From positions 23,086,212 through 23,150,211 of the forward strand of contig NC_054876.1 in NCBI RefSeq assembly GCF_018320785.1: a DNA stretch of 64,000 bases. The letters are read 5' to 3'. The translations under genes and the position numbers were made by a program. The notes under the pieces were generated by a model that saw only the letters and a program-made list of their open reading frames with translations, did not search any database and had not been told where the DNA came from. Below, one piece after another: positions 37,401-58,179 of the stretch. The stretch is from Cheilinus undulatus (Eukaryota; Chordata; Actinopteri; Labriformes; Labridae). Every line of letters starts with the position of its first letter. Position 1 is the first letter of the stretch.

Positions 37401-40400
37401 AAATACTTGTTTCTTAATTTATAAAAGCCATGCTTTTTGGTAGACGCAAGAGATGTCCTGACCAAGAACAAAACGTGTATCTGTGTCTGATCTCTTTCTG
37501 CAGCTCAGTGGTGTTACCAGAGCCAATACTCCTGTGATGACACATGCAGAGGTAAGACCTCATGGGACCACTCCTTTGCACTGTCAGAGAAAATCCTATG
37601 AAGTCAATTATACTGTATTAGAAACTTTACATAAATGAGAAAGCCTAACTGTTAGAGTCTATAAAGGAATATGGAGTTAAACTGCTTATTCATACAAACT
37701 CAGTCTTTTATTCCATCAACACTTATCTTTTTTATATTGTTTTTTATCTTTGCAAAAATGTCCTCTCTGACTCAAGGATGAACTGATTGGATTTTGGAGG
37801 TCATATGTTTGCAGTCAAGATCATACTCATACCTTCCTTGATAAAACTTTAAGGGATTTTTTAAAAACTACTCAAAACCAAATAGATTTTGAGGCCAAAC
37901 TTTAACTTTGCACCAAATGCCCTCTCTTTCTAAAGGATAAACTGATTAGATATTGGGGTCAAAGGTCAATGTCATTGAACCTCATGCTCATCCATTGCCT
38001 GTAAGATTTCTACAATCATACCACCAAAAAAAAAAACCCTAGCCCTCCCCTTGACCCACCACCACTGTACTTTCGTATGGCAACTGTATGGAAGCCATGA
38101 AAGAACTAGACGGTAGCTCTAGTTTGGTCATGTTTTATGCTGTCAGTCACATGACAAAGCCGGCTTTGAGGAAGCAAGGAGTAATTTCATCCTGAACTCA
38201 CCGTTTTACTTTGACTACTCAGTCACACAGTAACTGTAATGACCACTAATTACTAATTAATCTATTGACTGTAACCTAAATCACTGCAGGTAAATGCCTC
38301 ACCTCACAAATTCACACTCATTAATCATGTATTTACCATACTCAAATGCGGTTCACTGCTACTCAACTACAGTACATCAAAAGGCTCACTGTGGTAAAAA
38401 CCTTACCTCCAGTGCAAGTTGCACTAATCAGCCATGTTACTCTAGTCAGCATTCTTGCACCCTTTGCACATCTTTCAGCTGTGGCAAGTGGTGTTTTGAT
38501 ACAAGATTATATGAGGAGTAATATGTAACCGACAACCCCATCTGGGGACTTACACCCCAGGAAATAAACATTAAACCTTGACCAAAAATCTAAATCAAAG
38601 GCAACGCAGGTAAGGACTGAGGCAAGAGATGTGGTTCAACTAGATATTTTAATTAATCAAAAGAAAAGGCAATAAAGGACTGTAGCTGCAAAAGGAAAAA
38701 AGGGTTAAACAAGTAAAACTCAAAGAAAGTGAATTCAAATTATTTATTTTAACAGTTTAAAAAGGCCTAGTATAAATCATTTAAAGGCATTAAAACTACA
38801 GCTGCTGCCCTAAATAAAAATTAATCAAAGTGGAGATGATGCCACTGGCTGAGATGCAGACTACACCAAGGAAGATGTAGGGATGCTACCTATTACTCAC
38901 CCTTTTGTGCAGCACATCAACCACCACAACAATCCTCAAATAAACTAAAGTGTAGCCTACTTATGACCCAGTGCTCTACACTCGCATGCAGTAGGTAGAG
39001 GGCCCTCACCCTGGGTGCCTAGCCTCCCTCCTAAGGGACACCAAAACAGATTTAATGACCTAAAACAAATGAAACCCAGTTGATCAAAGACAAAATAATT
39101 CAAATGATAAACAATTGAATAAAGTTACTCAAATAATAACATGCAACCAAACTAATAGCTAAAGCAAACTAAAAGCAAAAGAGAACCAAATAACCTAAAG
39201 TAAAAAAAGGCTAATGCTAATGAATCAAGGGAACTATAGGAAGGCAAAAACAAACACTGAAAGGAGCAAAAACAACCACTGCAGGGGGGCAAAAACAGCA
39301 GCAGACATTCTGAAAATAAAGAAAACAAATGTCATTAAAAATAGTTATGTAATAGTTTTTAAAAGGTAATTCAATCGAGCCACCCTACTCACCAATCACG
39401 CTTTGTAAAACACTGCAGCTTCTAATGGGGAACTAAAACCACGTTCCAGGATCACCACTGCAGCAGAAAGCATCTGGTTAAGCAAACTGACCAATTCTAA
39501 AATTAAATAAAGCGACTCTTTTCTCAAATTCAAGGGTAACAGAAACACAGCACAAACACCACCAGCAGCATGTCAGACAGGAGCAAGAGGCCTAGCCTCA
39601 GCTCCAGGTGCCTTTATAAAGTAAGCTGATTGAATGCAAGGGGGAGGGGGCTGAGAGAGAAGCTGCATTCAGCAGCAGCAGCCTGTTTTCTCAGTGCTGC
39701 CTACCACACAACCATACTATCAGTGCGTACAGACTTAAACAAAACAAATCTAACAACAGCCTTTACATATTTAAATCTGATTTTCTAATACTTTTTCATT
39801 TTTTATTCATTTTTTGTTTTTAATTTGTTTTTATTTTTTTTAATTTTTTTAATTTTTTTTTGGTGTTCTTCAGACCCAAGCCGCTGGGCCGCCCAGTTTC
39901 CCAGCTGTGGAGGATTACGCCAGTCACCCATTAACATCGTCACCAACAAAGTGCACCTCAATGGCGCCCTACCACCCTTTGACTTCATTGGCCACACCAA
40001 CACGAACAACATCACAGTAGAAAACAAAGGACACTCTGGTAATGTCTGGCCAGATTTGAAACCTCTGTTTGCAGACTGTAAAACTTCAATTAATAAACAT
40101 ATTTATTCAATTCAGTCTTTGAGATAAACCAGTAGATACCAGGCTAGTAAAAAGGAATGGGCTTTTATACTCATACTAAGAGGCCGTGTCTCCTCCTTGT
40201 AGCTCATTTTGGTTTGCCACAGTCAGTGCGTCTGTCTGGAGGAGCTCTACCTGGTACCTACAGAGCTGACCAGTTTCACTTCCACTGGGGAGGAAATGGG
40301 AAGCCAGGATCAGAGCATACCATAGATGGAGAGAGATTCCCTATGGAGGTAAACCACAGCAGCCTATATGTGTTGTTTTTATGGAAAACAGATTTAGGTT

Positions 40401-43400
40401 CAACCATCTACTCAGTGCCATATAGGAATTTTTACTCTTTCTGTTATATGTATAGCCTGTGTTAAACAACCAAACTGCTATTTTAGCTTTCAAGCAAAGT
40501 ACAGTGTAATGATACTTGGTAGCTGAAGCTAACCTTAGCAGCTGAAGCTATCATGACAAACATTTTTTAACTTACAAATGTGTCATATTCCTCCCAATTA
40601 TCACATAAGATTGCCTTTTTATTGATCAATCTAGATTCTCTGTGACTTGATACTCTAGATTGCTCCAGGATACTGTTAAAAGCTTCAGAGGCAAAGAAGT
40701 TACAATAGCATGCTGTATTTTTCTGATTTTTCTTCTACCTACCTAGACTGATAAACTTTTTGATTGGTCTTACCTGCTCTTGTTTTAGAACCTATTTTTT
40801 TTTAACTGTTTTTACGAGATACTATCTCGTAAAAACAGGAATTTATTTATTTTTGAATTTCCTGTTTTTACGAGATACTATCTCGTAAAAACAGGTGCTG
40901 CATTTATCAGCCTGTAATTAGAGGTGCTGGGTTAAGAAGTAGATTTGAATCTTTCAAATCCTGAAAGATGTTGATCCAGTGCATATTGTTTCCTCAGAAA
41001 TCCCCACCAGTTCTCTATGCGTTGGTTATGATTGCTTGAGCCCTATAAATAGCATCTGCGTAAAAACTCATCCACATGATCATGTCTCAGGAATATCTGC
41101 ATCTGCTCCACGTAACAGTTCTCTGTCCCTAGTTCTGATCAAATTCTGTTTTTACGAGTTACTATCTCGTAAAAACAGGAAATTCAAAAATAGATAAATT
41201 CCTGTTTTTACGAGATAGTATCTCGTAAAAACAGGAAAATCAAAAATAAATAAATCCTGTTTTTACGAGATAGTATCTCATTAAAACAGGAAAATCAAAA
41301 ATAAATAAAAAATCCTTTTTTTACAAGATAGTTATGTCGTAAAAACAGAATCTTTTTTATTTTCAAGTGAATGCAATACGCCACCATAGAAACGTGGCTT
41401 GATATCTATAGGTTTATAAATATGTCTTTATAAATATGGTCTTTTTTGATGATTTTTATCCGAAAGCAGTAAATTCAAGTTGATCATTTCCCGAGTCCTC
41501 AGCTCTTGAACACATTATAATGTTTTAAACTTCCTTAAGCAGAAGAAGTGGCAGCTGTGTGGTGAATATGGTGAATACAGTAAGACACTTTTCTAATAGT
41601 TTAGTTTATCCAGGCCCATGCTGTCAGGCTGAGTTGCAGTAGTTTGTATGGCTCTTTCCTCATAATCATAATGAGGTCATAGGGTCATAATTGTTGGGAC
41701 TCACATGGTCCCAACACTATAGTTTTAGTTTTGTGAAGTCTGCAGATCAGAAAAAAACTTTCCTCTAATTTACCCCAAATTTACCCCAAACACCATGATC
41801 AAAGGGCAGTTAATGTTTCAGCCAAAGTTTATGTTACACAATAAGATATATTAAATGAGCTCCTCTGTACTGTAATCCAGTGAAGGATGGGATGTGACAC
41901 ACAGCTGGGCCTGAAAGGTACTGCAGGTGCAGGAATCTTAAGGTCATTTATTATAATAGTAACCTGTTTTTTATTCAATTTACTTTTATTCATTGCTCAA
42001 CATCGTGTGTGTGGGGCTGGATTATTTGATTATTTGCAATGCACTGCAAAATGTCTACTTTACTTTTAATACAAAAACAGAATGCAACATTTTATTGGGG
42101 GATGCTGCATTTTACTCTCAAGTGTTGATGATATATAACTGATTTATGGATTTGCTGTACCCCTAGAGTTTTATTTCTTCACCTATACCACTGAATTCTT
42201 TGGTTTGGTTATCTGTTGTGACTCAGTCTGCTTTGGGTTTTCAGCTGCACATCGTCCACATCAAGGAGCCGTACGGCTCTCTGGCAGAGGCAGAACATGA
42301 CATGGCAGGTATTGCTCTGCTGGCATTCCTGTTTGAGGTAAAACAATACATTTATTCATTTTTGTCTTTCATTTAATCAATAAAAAATTATTTATCAGAG
42401 TTGTCATACATTGTTGACTTCTTCCTCACAGGAAACAACGGATGATCATCCGCATTTAGACACAGTTATTGCTGCTTTGGGCCGTGTTCAGACTAATGGT
42501 GGGAGTTTTGTCTCTTGAATATAAGACACAAATGGACTGTATGGACAAAAGTATTTGGCCACACCTTCTACGTATTGAATTCAGGTGTTTTAATCAGATC
42601 TAATGCCACAGCCACAGGTGTATAAAATCTAGCACATACAGTCTCCATTTTTATACAAAATGGGTCGTTCTTAAGAGCTCGGTGACTTTAAGTATGATAC
42701 TTTGCTGGATGCCACCTTTGCAATAAGATGGTTCATAAAATCTTATCCGTGCTGTGTATTCCTCAGTCAGCAGTAAGTGATATTGTTAGAAAGTGGAAGC
42801 GTTTAGGAACAACAGCAATACAACCATGGAGGGGAAGACCAAGTATAATCACAGAGCGAGGTCAACGACTGCTAATGCGCAGTTACTGCTGCTACAACCC
42901 CAGCTTCTGATACCACCTAAGCACCCTTGGGATGAACTGGAATGAAGATCGCAAGCCAGGCCTTCTTGTCCAACATCAGAGCCTGACCTAATAAATGCTC
43001 TACATGAATTGGCCCAAATTCCCACAAAACACAACAAAATCTTGTGAAAATCCTTCCAAAGAGTGTAGGCTCTTATAGCAGCAAAAGGGGGACCAACTCC
43101 ATATTAAAGCAGACATATTTGAATACAATATTATTACATTCCCTATTGGTGACATGGTCAGGTGGCTCAATACTTTTGTCCATATAGTGTATGGCATGAT
43201 TAATTTTTTTAGAACATGCTTGTCTTTAATGTTATCTTCTAAAGGAGTCCATACATTAAAGTTTTGCATACTCATGCTAAGTATTTACTGAGTTTTCAAG
43301 CACATCTATCTTCTCTGTGTTCAGGCAGCAGCACCGTGATCCCAAACTTTCGTCTCAGTGAAATCATCCCACCTGCCAAGGAGCTCCACAGTTACTATCG

Positions 43401-43992
43401 CTATGTGGGCTCCATGACAACTCCAGGATGTGAACAGGCGGTGGCCTGGACGGTGTTTGACAGGACTCTGTCCATTAGTAGCCGACAGGTGGGAGACTGA
43501 AGGCTACAGTTTGATCAGTTCATGCCGTTTTTATTTCTAGAAAACAGCAGCATCATCTTAAAACTTTGCCCTGACTTTGAAAAAAAGGAAAACTGCATTA
43601 AACCTGTTGAACTAGAACTTCACATTTAGAGTATGGCATAACCTTCATTTTCAGGACAAGTCCCTGGGATGTTACCTTCAGTCAGTGAAGGAAACATTTA
43701 AATAGAATAATATGATTTTATGCTTGAGCTTTTTATTCTGTACTCATTTTCTGTCCTGTAAAAAATCCCTTCAGAATAACTAACCTCCCTCCATCCTCTG
43801 CAGCTGGATGCAATAACTCAGCAGTGCCGCTTCTGGAATGGGCAGCCTATGACCAACATCTACAGGCCTACACAGCCACTGGATGGTAGAGTTGTATACC
43901 GGTCCAAGGCGAGTGCAGCTCTGAAAGGTGTGATCCAACCGTGGGTGTGTGTTTTCTCTGCAGTACTTTTGATAACCAGCCTGATACACTGA
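34471..43992 (+). CDS. ca4: GPI-anchored extracellular carbonic anhydrase (CA4/CA15 type)
   Basis: Reversible CO2 hydration at the outer cell surface. Exons: 34471-34525, 37504-37551, 39874-40038, 40203-40348, 42245-42337, 42432-42498, 43325-43488, 43804-43992 (TGA). Phases join and the sum is 927 nt or 308 aa. Exon 1 encodes a signal peptide ([17 protein letters not shown]). The mature start AQWCY with further Cys residues, QSPINIV, the proton-shuttle His88 (ENKGHS), zinc ligands His115 and His117 (FHFHWGG) and His140 (MELHIVH), and TTPGC are all present, so activity is expected. The C-terminus (SKASAA, then a hydrophobic segment ending in TSLIH) fits a GPI signal. Membrane CA4 and CA15 are hard to separate by eye; the ca4 name is the likelier of the two. 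The long introns are filled with repeats. Confidence 0.9.
35091..36250. repeat. Duplicated intergenic block, copy B (inside carbonic anhydrase intron 1)
   Basis: Partner of 30,137-31,105. Differs by two extra segments, about 35,136-35,295 and 35,643-35,785, absent from copy A. The remainder is nearly identical. Confidence 0.85.
35861..36139. repeat. (ATCC)n-type microsatellite
   Basis: Counterpart of 30,604-30,893 within duplicated block B; a further shorter CATC tract lies at 36,615-36,710. Confidence 0.9.
36395..36490 (-). mobile_element. tRNA-derived SINE fragment, minus strand
   Basis: The reverse strand shows box A-like TCGCTCAGTGGGTTA and box B-like GGTTCAAATCC, followed by TTTGGATAAAAGTGTCTGTA, the LINE-like tail shared by several fish SINEs. 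It lies in carbonic anhydrase intron 1, next to the duplicated block. Confidence 0.6.
36588..36608. repeat. 21-base perfect palindrome centred on TGAGTCA
   Basis: CCCCTCATGA and TCATGAGGGG around one G. The centre ATGAGTCAT is a consensus AP-1-type site. In carbonic anhydrase intron 1. Confidence 0.7.
38524..39767 (-). mobile_element. Possible solo LTR in carbonic anhydrase intron 2
   Basis: Bounded by TGTAACCGAC and CCTTTACA, giving TG...CA ends in both orientations, with a TATA-like TTTATAAAGG on the minus strand near 39,615. No target-site duplication was found, so the call is weak. Confidence 0.3.
40806..41348. repeat. Array of 35-bp palindromes with 55-bp period, in two inverted clusters
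   Basis: Six palindrome copies start at about 40806, 40861, 41146, 41201, 41256 and 41314. The unit is CCTGTTTTTACGAGATA, one central base, then its exact inverse TATCTCGTAAAAACAGG. The spacers are about 20 bp: AATTTATTTATTTTTGAATT in the left cluster and its reverse complement type in the right cluster, so the clusters face each other across about 250 bp. In carbonic anhydrase intron 4. Confidence 0.9.
42533..43190 (+). mobile_element. Deleted Tc1-type element in carbonic anhydrase intron 6
   Basis: Terminal repeats ACTGTATGGACAAAAGTATTT and, inverted, CACTATATGGACAAAAGTATT. The interior carries helix-turn-helix sequence ([19 protein letters not shown], near 42,750) fused directly to the 3' end of the element; the catalytic core is deleted. 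Confidence 0.78.
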
Positions 43993-46504
43993 CTCTGCAT
44001 GTAAGAACACCTGATTAAAAAAGAAACGTTAGTGTATGCATTAAAGAAACTTATGTCTGAGCAATGTTAAAATGAATCTGTGTTACAGGGATAAAGTCAT
44101 CAGACTTGAAGGTGCATGGCGCCACATTTAGAAAATATTCACACTTTCCTTTGTTATTAACTGGCCAGTTTGTTTTAGCACTGCTGTTCTTTGTGATGCA
44201 ACAAATACGTGTTCCTTGGCCTGTCCGGGTCTGCAAGTTTTGAGAGAGATCAACTGAATCTAAACTAAAAAAGAACTATTTTGACAGTGAATATGACTTG
44301 CCATTTACCACAGAGATGGAAAACTTGTGTGAAAACTGTAGAAAGAAGAGATCCCAAATTATCTGATGGTGCAGGTGTGTAAACAGTGAGCTCATATCCA
44401 CAAACCTGGCACACTTCTGTATGTTTGGGACTTGTGTGGCTTGTGTGTGATACTATTAACCTCATACAAGCCTATTTAAAAACTTAGCCCTTCAACTGTA
44501 TGTTTTTTTTTTTTTTTTGCTAAAATGACTTCTGATTTTGCACATAATTTGTCCAACTTGATTTGTCTGATGACATTGACAATGACAAGTTAACTTGCAA
44601 AGTTATTTCTTGTTTGACTTGTTTTTTCATGGATTCATTCTTGAAACCCCGATGATCAACAACTTTAAATCAACATCAGCTGTACTTGAAATGAAGTGCC
44701 TGTCAGCAAATATTCACTGGTGGACACACTAATGTAATGGTCAAATGTTGTTTCTTGTAAAAAAAATTGTTATGATGTGATTTGTGGAAAAAAAGTAGAT
44801 AATTATTCCTTCTGAACTCCCTTAAGATAGCATTAATACTGGGAGTTTGTTAGCATCCTGTTAGCATTTAGCTCAAGGTACCTGAGTCAGTTTTCACCAG
44901 AGATGTAATAAAGTAAAAGTAAAGTAAAGTAAAGTAAATATAATAGTAAGTAATAAGTAATGTAAAATAAATAAATAAATTAATTAATTAATTAATAAGT
45001 AAAGTAAAGTAATAAAGAGCAAATGCTTTGATAGTGTACCTAAGTAAGTACTTTACTTGACTGTTGATTTGATCTGATGACTTTTTACTTCAACTCCCTA
45101 CATTTGAACACAAATATCTATACTTTTTACTTCTTACATTGTCAAAACAGGCTCATTACTCCTTTTTCAGAGTACCAAAGCTGTTAAAACCCAGCATTGT
45201 TTTTCATTTTAAAGAATTATCAAAATTATGAAAAGAGTTTTGTGTATCATTGATGATGAAAATGTATTTTTACTTTTGTACTAAAGTACATTTCAGAGCC
45301 TGTACTTTCTCATTTTTACTTGAGTGAAGGAGTTTAATTTTTTTTTCTTTAATCTATTTTTACCAGTCTTTGTCACACAATTATCTGCACTTCTACTAGT
45401 ACAGGATGTAAGTACTTTTGCCCCCTCTGAGCTTCACACAGCTGCTAACATACTAGCATGACTCTTGTCTGTAGACATACAGGACCAATCATGTTTGACT
45501 TGTTAACACCTGTTAGGCTCAGAAATAGAAGGTGTTACTTCTGAGGATTTTCATTTTCATGTCACATCTTGAAAGTAATGGTTTTTAATGTCCATGAACC
45601 TAAATGCATCTTAATATTAACTTTGAATAAGAGATGTTGTAAATCATCAAGAGGATATTTGTTTTTTATTAACTGCTGGATCTCTTCATTTCTATTTTTT
45701 ATCTATACTGTCTCGATGATTTAACAAACTGTAGGTGTAAAAAAACACAGCCAATGTGATTTCTAGATGTATTATACTCTTGTTTATTGGCAGGAAAATT
45801 AAATTAGTTTTTGATGTATATAAGTTAAGGTGTAATTGATTGACTTGTTTCGCGACTTTCTTATGATAGTTGATTTCCAGGTGGTCCGGCTCAGTTTGGT
45901 CCAGTGTTTGCATTGCTAATTTCAAAAGTTGAAAAAGATACCAAAGAGGGATCAATACTGTTCTACGTTTTTGGCAACCTTCTGTTGGGGTACTAAACAT
46001 ACCGTTTTGTCTTTAAAGGGTTAAGTTAAACAGGCTACTGGCTTGCACACCTGCCTACCAAGTATAAAATTACATCTGGCTGTGGAACTGTACAGAATCA
46101 AACTAGACTCTCTGGTGGAGGCATGGATTTCAGCGCTGTACTATAGAGGGAAAGTATTAAACAATTAATTTGATAACTTCCCGTGAGGGATGAAAAATAA
46201 GGAGTTTTATGTATAATCCCACTTTCCTATTTAAGGGCAAACTGAGATGGATTTTCTTGATCAACATTTAAAATGCGTGCAGAATTAAACATTTACTCTT
46301 TTCTTTGCTTGTTTTATGTATGATATATTGTGTTCAGCCCACTCACAGCTGACTGATATCAAATTATTTTTCCATTTAAAAAACTTTTCCATGTTTTTCT
46401 TCTGTTTTTGTCTCTGCTGCTAAAAGCTTTTCTACAACACTTCAGTGTGTTCAGCCCTGAATAGGAAGACTTGAAATGCTGCACAAATGAAGAATGAGGC
46501 TGTG
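43993..46504. other. Intergenic between converging carbonic anhydrase and asl
   Basis: Contains the 3' UTR of the carbonic anhydrase (ATTAAA-type signals near 44,014 and 44,039; AATAAA near 44,908), the simple repeat at 44,900-45,015 and scattered ACTTTTACTT-type sequence. No further exon supported. Confidence 0.4.
44900..45015. repeat. AAAGT/AATA-type microsatellite
   Basis: Runs of AAAGTAAAGT, AATAAATA and TTAATTAA in the carbonic anhydrase-asl intergenic space. Confidence 0.8.
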
Positions 46505-46737
46505 ATACACTGTTCATGTAACATTTATTTTCTTTACATCACTCTGGAAGTATGTAACATGATGGGGGATTCATCGATTGAAACATCCATTTGTTACATA
46601 GTCGTGTTCTTAAAAGGCAGAGAATATCTGAAAGGCAACAAGGTTTTCGTTTAAAAAAATTGACCTTACATCTTAGCTTTAGCTGTAATTTAGGCAGTAA
46701 TCCGGATTTTTTTTAGTTAGGAGTGATGAGGTCAAGG
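46505..46737 (-). other. asl: Probable 3' UTR of asl
   Basis: Downstream of the minus-strand stop. A minus-strand AATAAA (plus-strand TTTATT) lies at about 46523-46528, roughly 210 nt past the stop codon, giving a plausible short 3' UTR. Confidence 0.45.
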
Positions 46738-55141
<8,404 letters not shown>

Positions 55142-55978
55142 CTTGATCTACTACCGGGGTCTGCGGCGGAACTTTCTGATGCAAGGTCTTGTCCGAGGGA
55201 GCGTCGGAAGTCGAACAGTCTGGTCAGGAGTTTACAGTGAAGCCTCAGGGTGGGTTTCAACTGAAGAGAGAGGGACTGGGCGGCTGAATATAAAGGCCGT
55301 GTGCACCGCCCTTCAAATACGTAACTGGAGACGTTTGACGCCCCATTACGGTGACGTAATGCGTAGAAAATGAATGTGTAAATGTATGGAATACATTTGT
55401 GGATGAATGTGGCATGGAAGAAGGCTTGGCTGATCCATGGGCTGATCAAGTAAATATTTAATCACCAATAAAGTTTAAATATTTATATATTATATAAGCG
55501 TATCCATAGATTTTATCCAATACAACCAGTAGAAGAAGATTTAAAACTGATATAGATAGCTTTTGCAACGAATGTCCTAAAAACTGTTGAGCATTTTTAT
55601 TGGTGTTACCCCTCTGCAAATACGTTTCAGGCATGAGTAATGTGATTTCATTCATGAAAAAGGATACGCTTTTTTTAATTGAAAAACAACAAGAGAAGCA
55701 AAAAAGTAGTTAAAAGTAATTAAAACTGTTACATGTGATATGTATATTCTTTTATAGATTCGGATATCCCCCAGCATGAACTGTTTCTTTTCTATTTTGT
55801 TTTATATTTCTCTTGAATCAGTGCACGTGAATTGTAATACATGATTTCTTAGATTTTCACTCACTGTACATAGATGTCTTTTTAATTATCTTCTAATGTT
55901 GTGAAAAGTTGCTACTGTTTTGGAAACAAGGGCAATAAAGTTTGATGTAAAAAAGAATAGTAATTGCAACATGTTGGA

Positions 55979-56345
55979 GGCAGGGATGGGAATTAAGGCT
56001 CTTTTTGTGATCAGGGTCATTTTGCTCAGCTCAGCAAGAAAAGCCGGTTCCCTCGGCTCTTCATTCCGTACCTCTTTGGCTTCACTTGACTTGCCAAATT
56101 CAGCAATGTCATAACACATGATTGATATTTGTGCTGGTGTTTTACTCCAACTATGCTAAGCTTTATTTTGTATATAGTGAAAATATCATGTAATTATTTT
56201 TGGAAATATTCTTTCTTCCCGAAACACATTCAAATGAAATATAGTCATTGGCTGGGCTGTATGGCACACCCGATTGAAAACGGATCTTATCGTTCACGTA
56301 CAAGAGTCAGCTATTTGAACCGGCTCGTTCACGAACGGCAAATCG
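55979..56345. mobile_element. Possible hAT-like non-autonomous repeat upstream of asl
   Basis: Starts GCAGGGATGGGAATTAAGGC and ends near TTGAACCGGCTCGTTCACGA; sequence of this kind recurs in fish genomes. The termini are not clearly inverted copies of each other and no target-site duplication was established. Confidence 0.3.
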
Positions 56346-56429
56346 CTACTAAGAGGAGCCTTCGAGGAGGAGGGCGGTAAGGCACATAAGGTTGGTTGCC
56401 AACCGCCGTAGAAGAAGAATAAGAGCAAG

Positions 56430-57395
56430 ATGAGGAAGAAGAAGGAGCCGCCTCCGAAAAGGACGCGGTAAATCCAAATGACCTCGAAAGTTCTTTACTC
56501 GCAGTAGTGAAAGTCGACGGTGCGGAACTGTCAGCGGATTTTGTGTGAGTTCATGCACGAATTTCACGAAAATTATCCTATATTCCAGATCTATCATACG
56601 AAGTTGGCTAACTTGTTACGGGAAGATAGAATCGCTATTCACAGGTAAACAAAATTAATGGACGTAAATGTTCTGTGAAGCAAAATCGGACTAACATTGT
56701 ATAGAGACATTATGAAGTAGTACGGGTAAAGAAACGGTGCGTGAATCCGTTTGAGGTGGAAACACGATCTAAAACTCTCTGTTAATAAACTATGGGATTC
56801 CCTAAAAGCTGTACGCACATGAAAAGCCATGTTCCCTTTCCAACCCCGTTAAAACCCGCCGTGCATGTAGGCTTTGTTGGATGTCTGCCTAACATTGTCT
56901 GCAGTTATGTAAATTCTTGCCATATCATAGTTGAAGAAAAATAACATTTGCTTTCTACTTTGGCTTTTAATAATTGCGTTCACCTGAGCTTTGTTTGTTG
57001 TAGAAACATATGGCGCCATAAAAACAGTTAATACCAGTGCTGTGAGGGCATTTTGCCCGATAGCTGATCGAGACTACTTCCTGCATAACAGCACTTCTCA
57101 CAAATTGCTGGTACACTCTCCTTTCTTTTCCATAACTGACAGCTTTTGTGGATGATTCACAATAGCATCTAAATAGATGCGTGTGGCCCACTTCTCTGTA
57201 TAGGAATCCAGGTGAACGCACTAGTCATTGTGCAGGTGGAAAATCCCTATGAAACGTTCACCTCTCCTGTACAGTCTAGTACTAGACCAGATTCAGCACT
57301 GGAGCAGCAGCTCCTCCACGGAGGAGCCTGTTGCTGTTCCTGCTGATATTTCCTCTGAAGGAGATGTCAACAATAACAATGTTCAATATCAATAA
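56430..57395 (+). CDS. Possible small two-exon gene of unknown function
   Basis: Not recognised. A 3' exon at 57236-57395 follows a usable acceptor (CATTGTGCAG) and stays open to TAA, encoding KRSPLLYSLVLDQIQHW then a Ser/acidic tail. Two upstream starts can join it in frame: ATG 56430 with donor at 56467 (ACGCG|GTAAAT; 65 aa, very basic N-terminus) or ATG 56553 with donor at 56644 (CACAG|GTAAAC; 83 aa, starting MHEFHENYPIFQIYHTKL). A third overlapping frame with no ATG is open through 56424-56545 and ends at a GTGAGT in the same phase. The GC-rich start region resembles a housekeeping promoter. Chance is possible; evidence is limited to frame and splice sites. Confidence 0.3.
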
Positions 57396-57860
57396 CGGCA
57401 TTTAAAATGAACAGCCAGGCTGTTGGTCAAAGGATCATGGAGTATATTTGATCAAAGAACAGCTGGCTCATAGGCAGAGACTAAAAGCCTGGATAAACAG
57501 TGGCAAAGTCAGTCCACAAACACAGCAGCGACTCGGTGTCAGTGGGTGGAGTGGGTGGAGGGGCTGTTTAATCTCTACATTTGGTGCTGACTGGGCAAAA
57601 AAACTATTCACTGCATGAGACATTTTTATATGTTGTTATTTTTATTAAATATAATTTTGTTTTTATTTGTTTTATTTTTATTTTGTTTTTCATATTTCAT
57701 ATTATGGTTATTATTATGGTTTATTTTTTTTAGATTTATTTGGGTAGTTGGAGCCATATATTGACTGTCATTTGTTGAGTCTGACGGGGGAATAACATAT
57801 TTTTCTTATTTTATGTAAGGAGCTTTATTGTTTAATATTATGTGTTTCCCCCACAACCAT

Positions 57861-58157
57861 CTAAACTTAAAACAAAAAGTAAGGCAATTTGTGTTTGGTA
57901 CATTATTTCTTTGTTGTAACAATGCTTCTTGGAAATAAATCTTATATTGTTGGAAAGCCTGTTTATTACGCTTTCAAATGATGCTACATTTGTAAGGATC
58001 ATGCATTTGTGGGATGAGCAGCAGAGCTGAGTATGTGGGTTGCGCCCATGAAAAATGTGGCTTTCCAACGGTAAAAAATGTATTGCCGAGAAGCATTGTT
58101 ACAACAAAGAAATAATATACCAAATACAAATTGGCTTACTTTTTGTTTTAAGTTTAG
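57861..58157. mobile_element. MITE-like inverted repeat, about 300 bp
   Basis: CTAAACTTAAAACAAAAAGT at 57861 is matched by its inverted copy ending at 58157. Arms of more than 65 bp are nearly identical (TTATTTCTTTGTTGTAACAA in both), with weaker similarity further in. No coding capacity. Confidence 0.7.
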
Positions 58158-58179
58158 TTTATTTTTATATAATTTTCTA

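Noticed and set aside
40806-41348. CRISPR-like array (regular repeats and spacers)
   Set aside because: The spacers are repeated AT-rich sequence, the repeats are palindromes in two orientations, and the DNA is eukaryotic with spliced genes.
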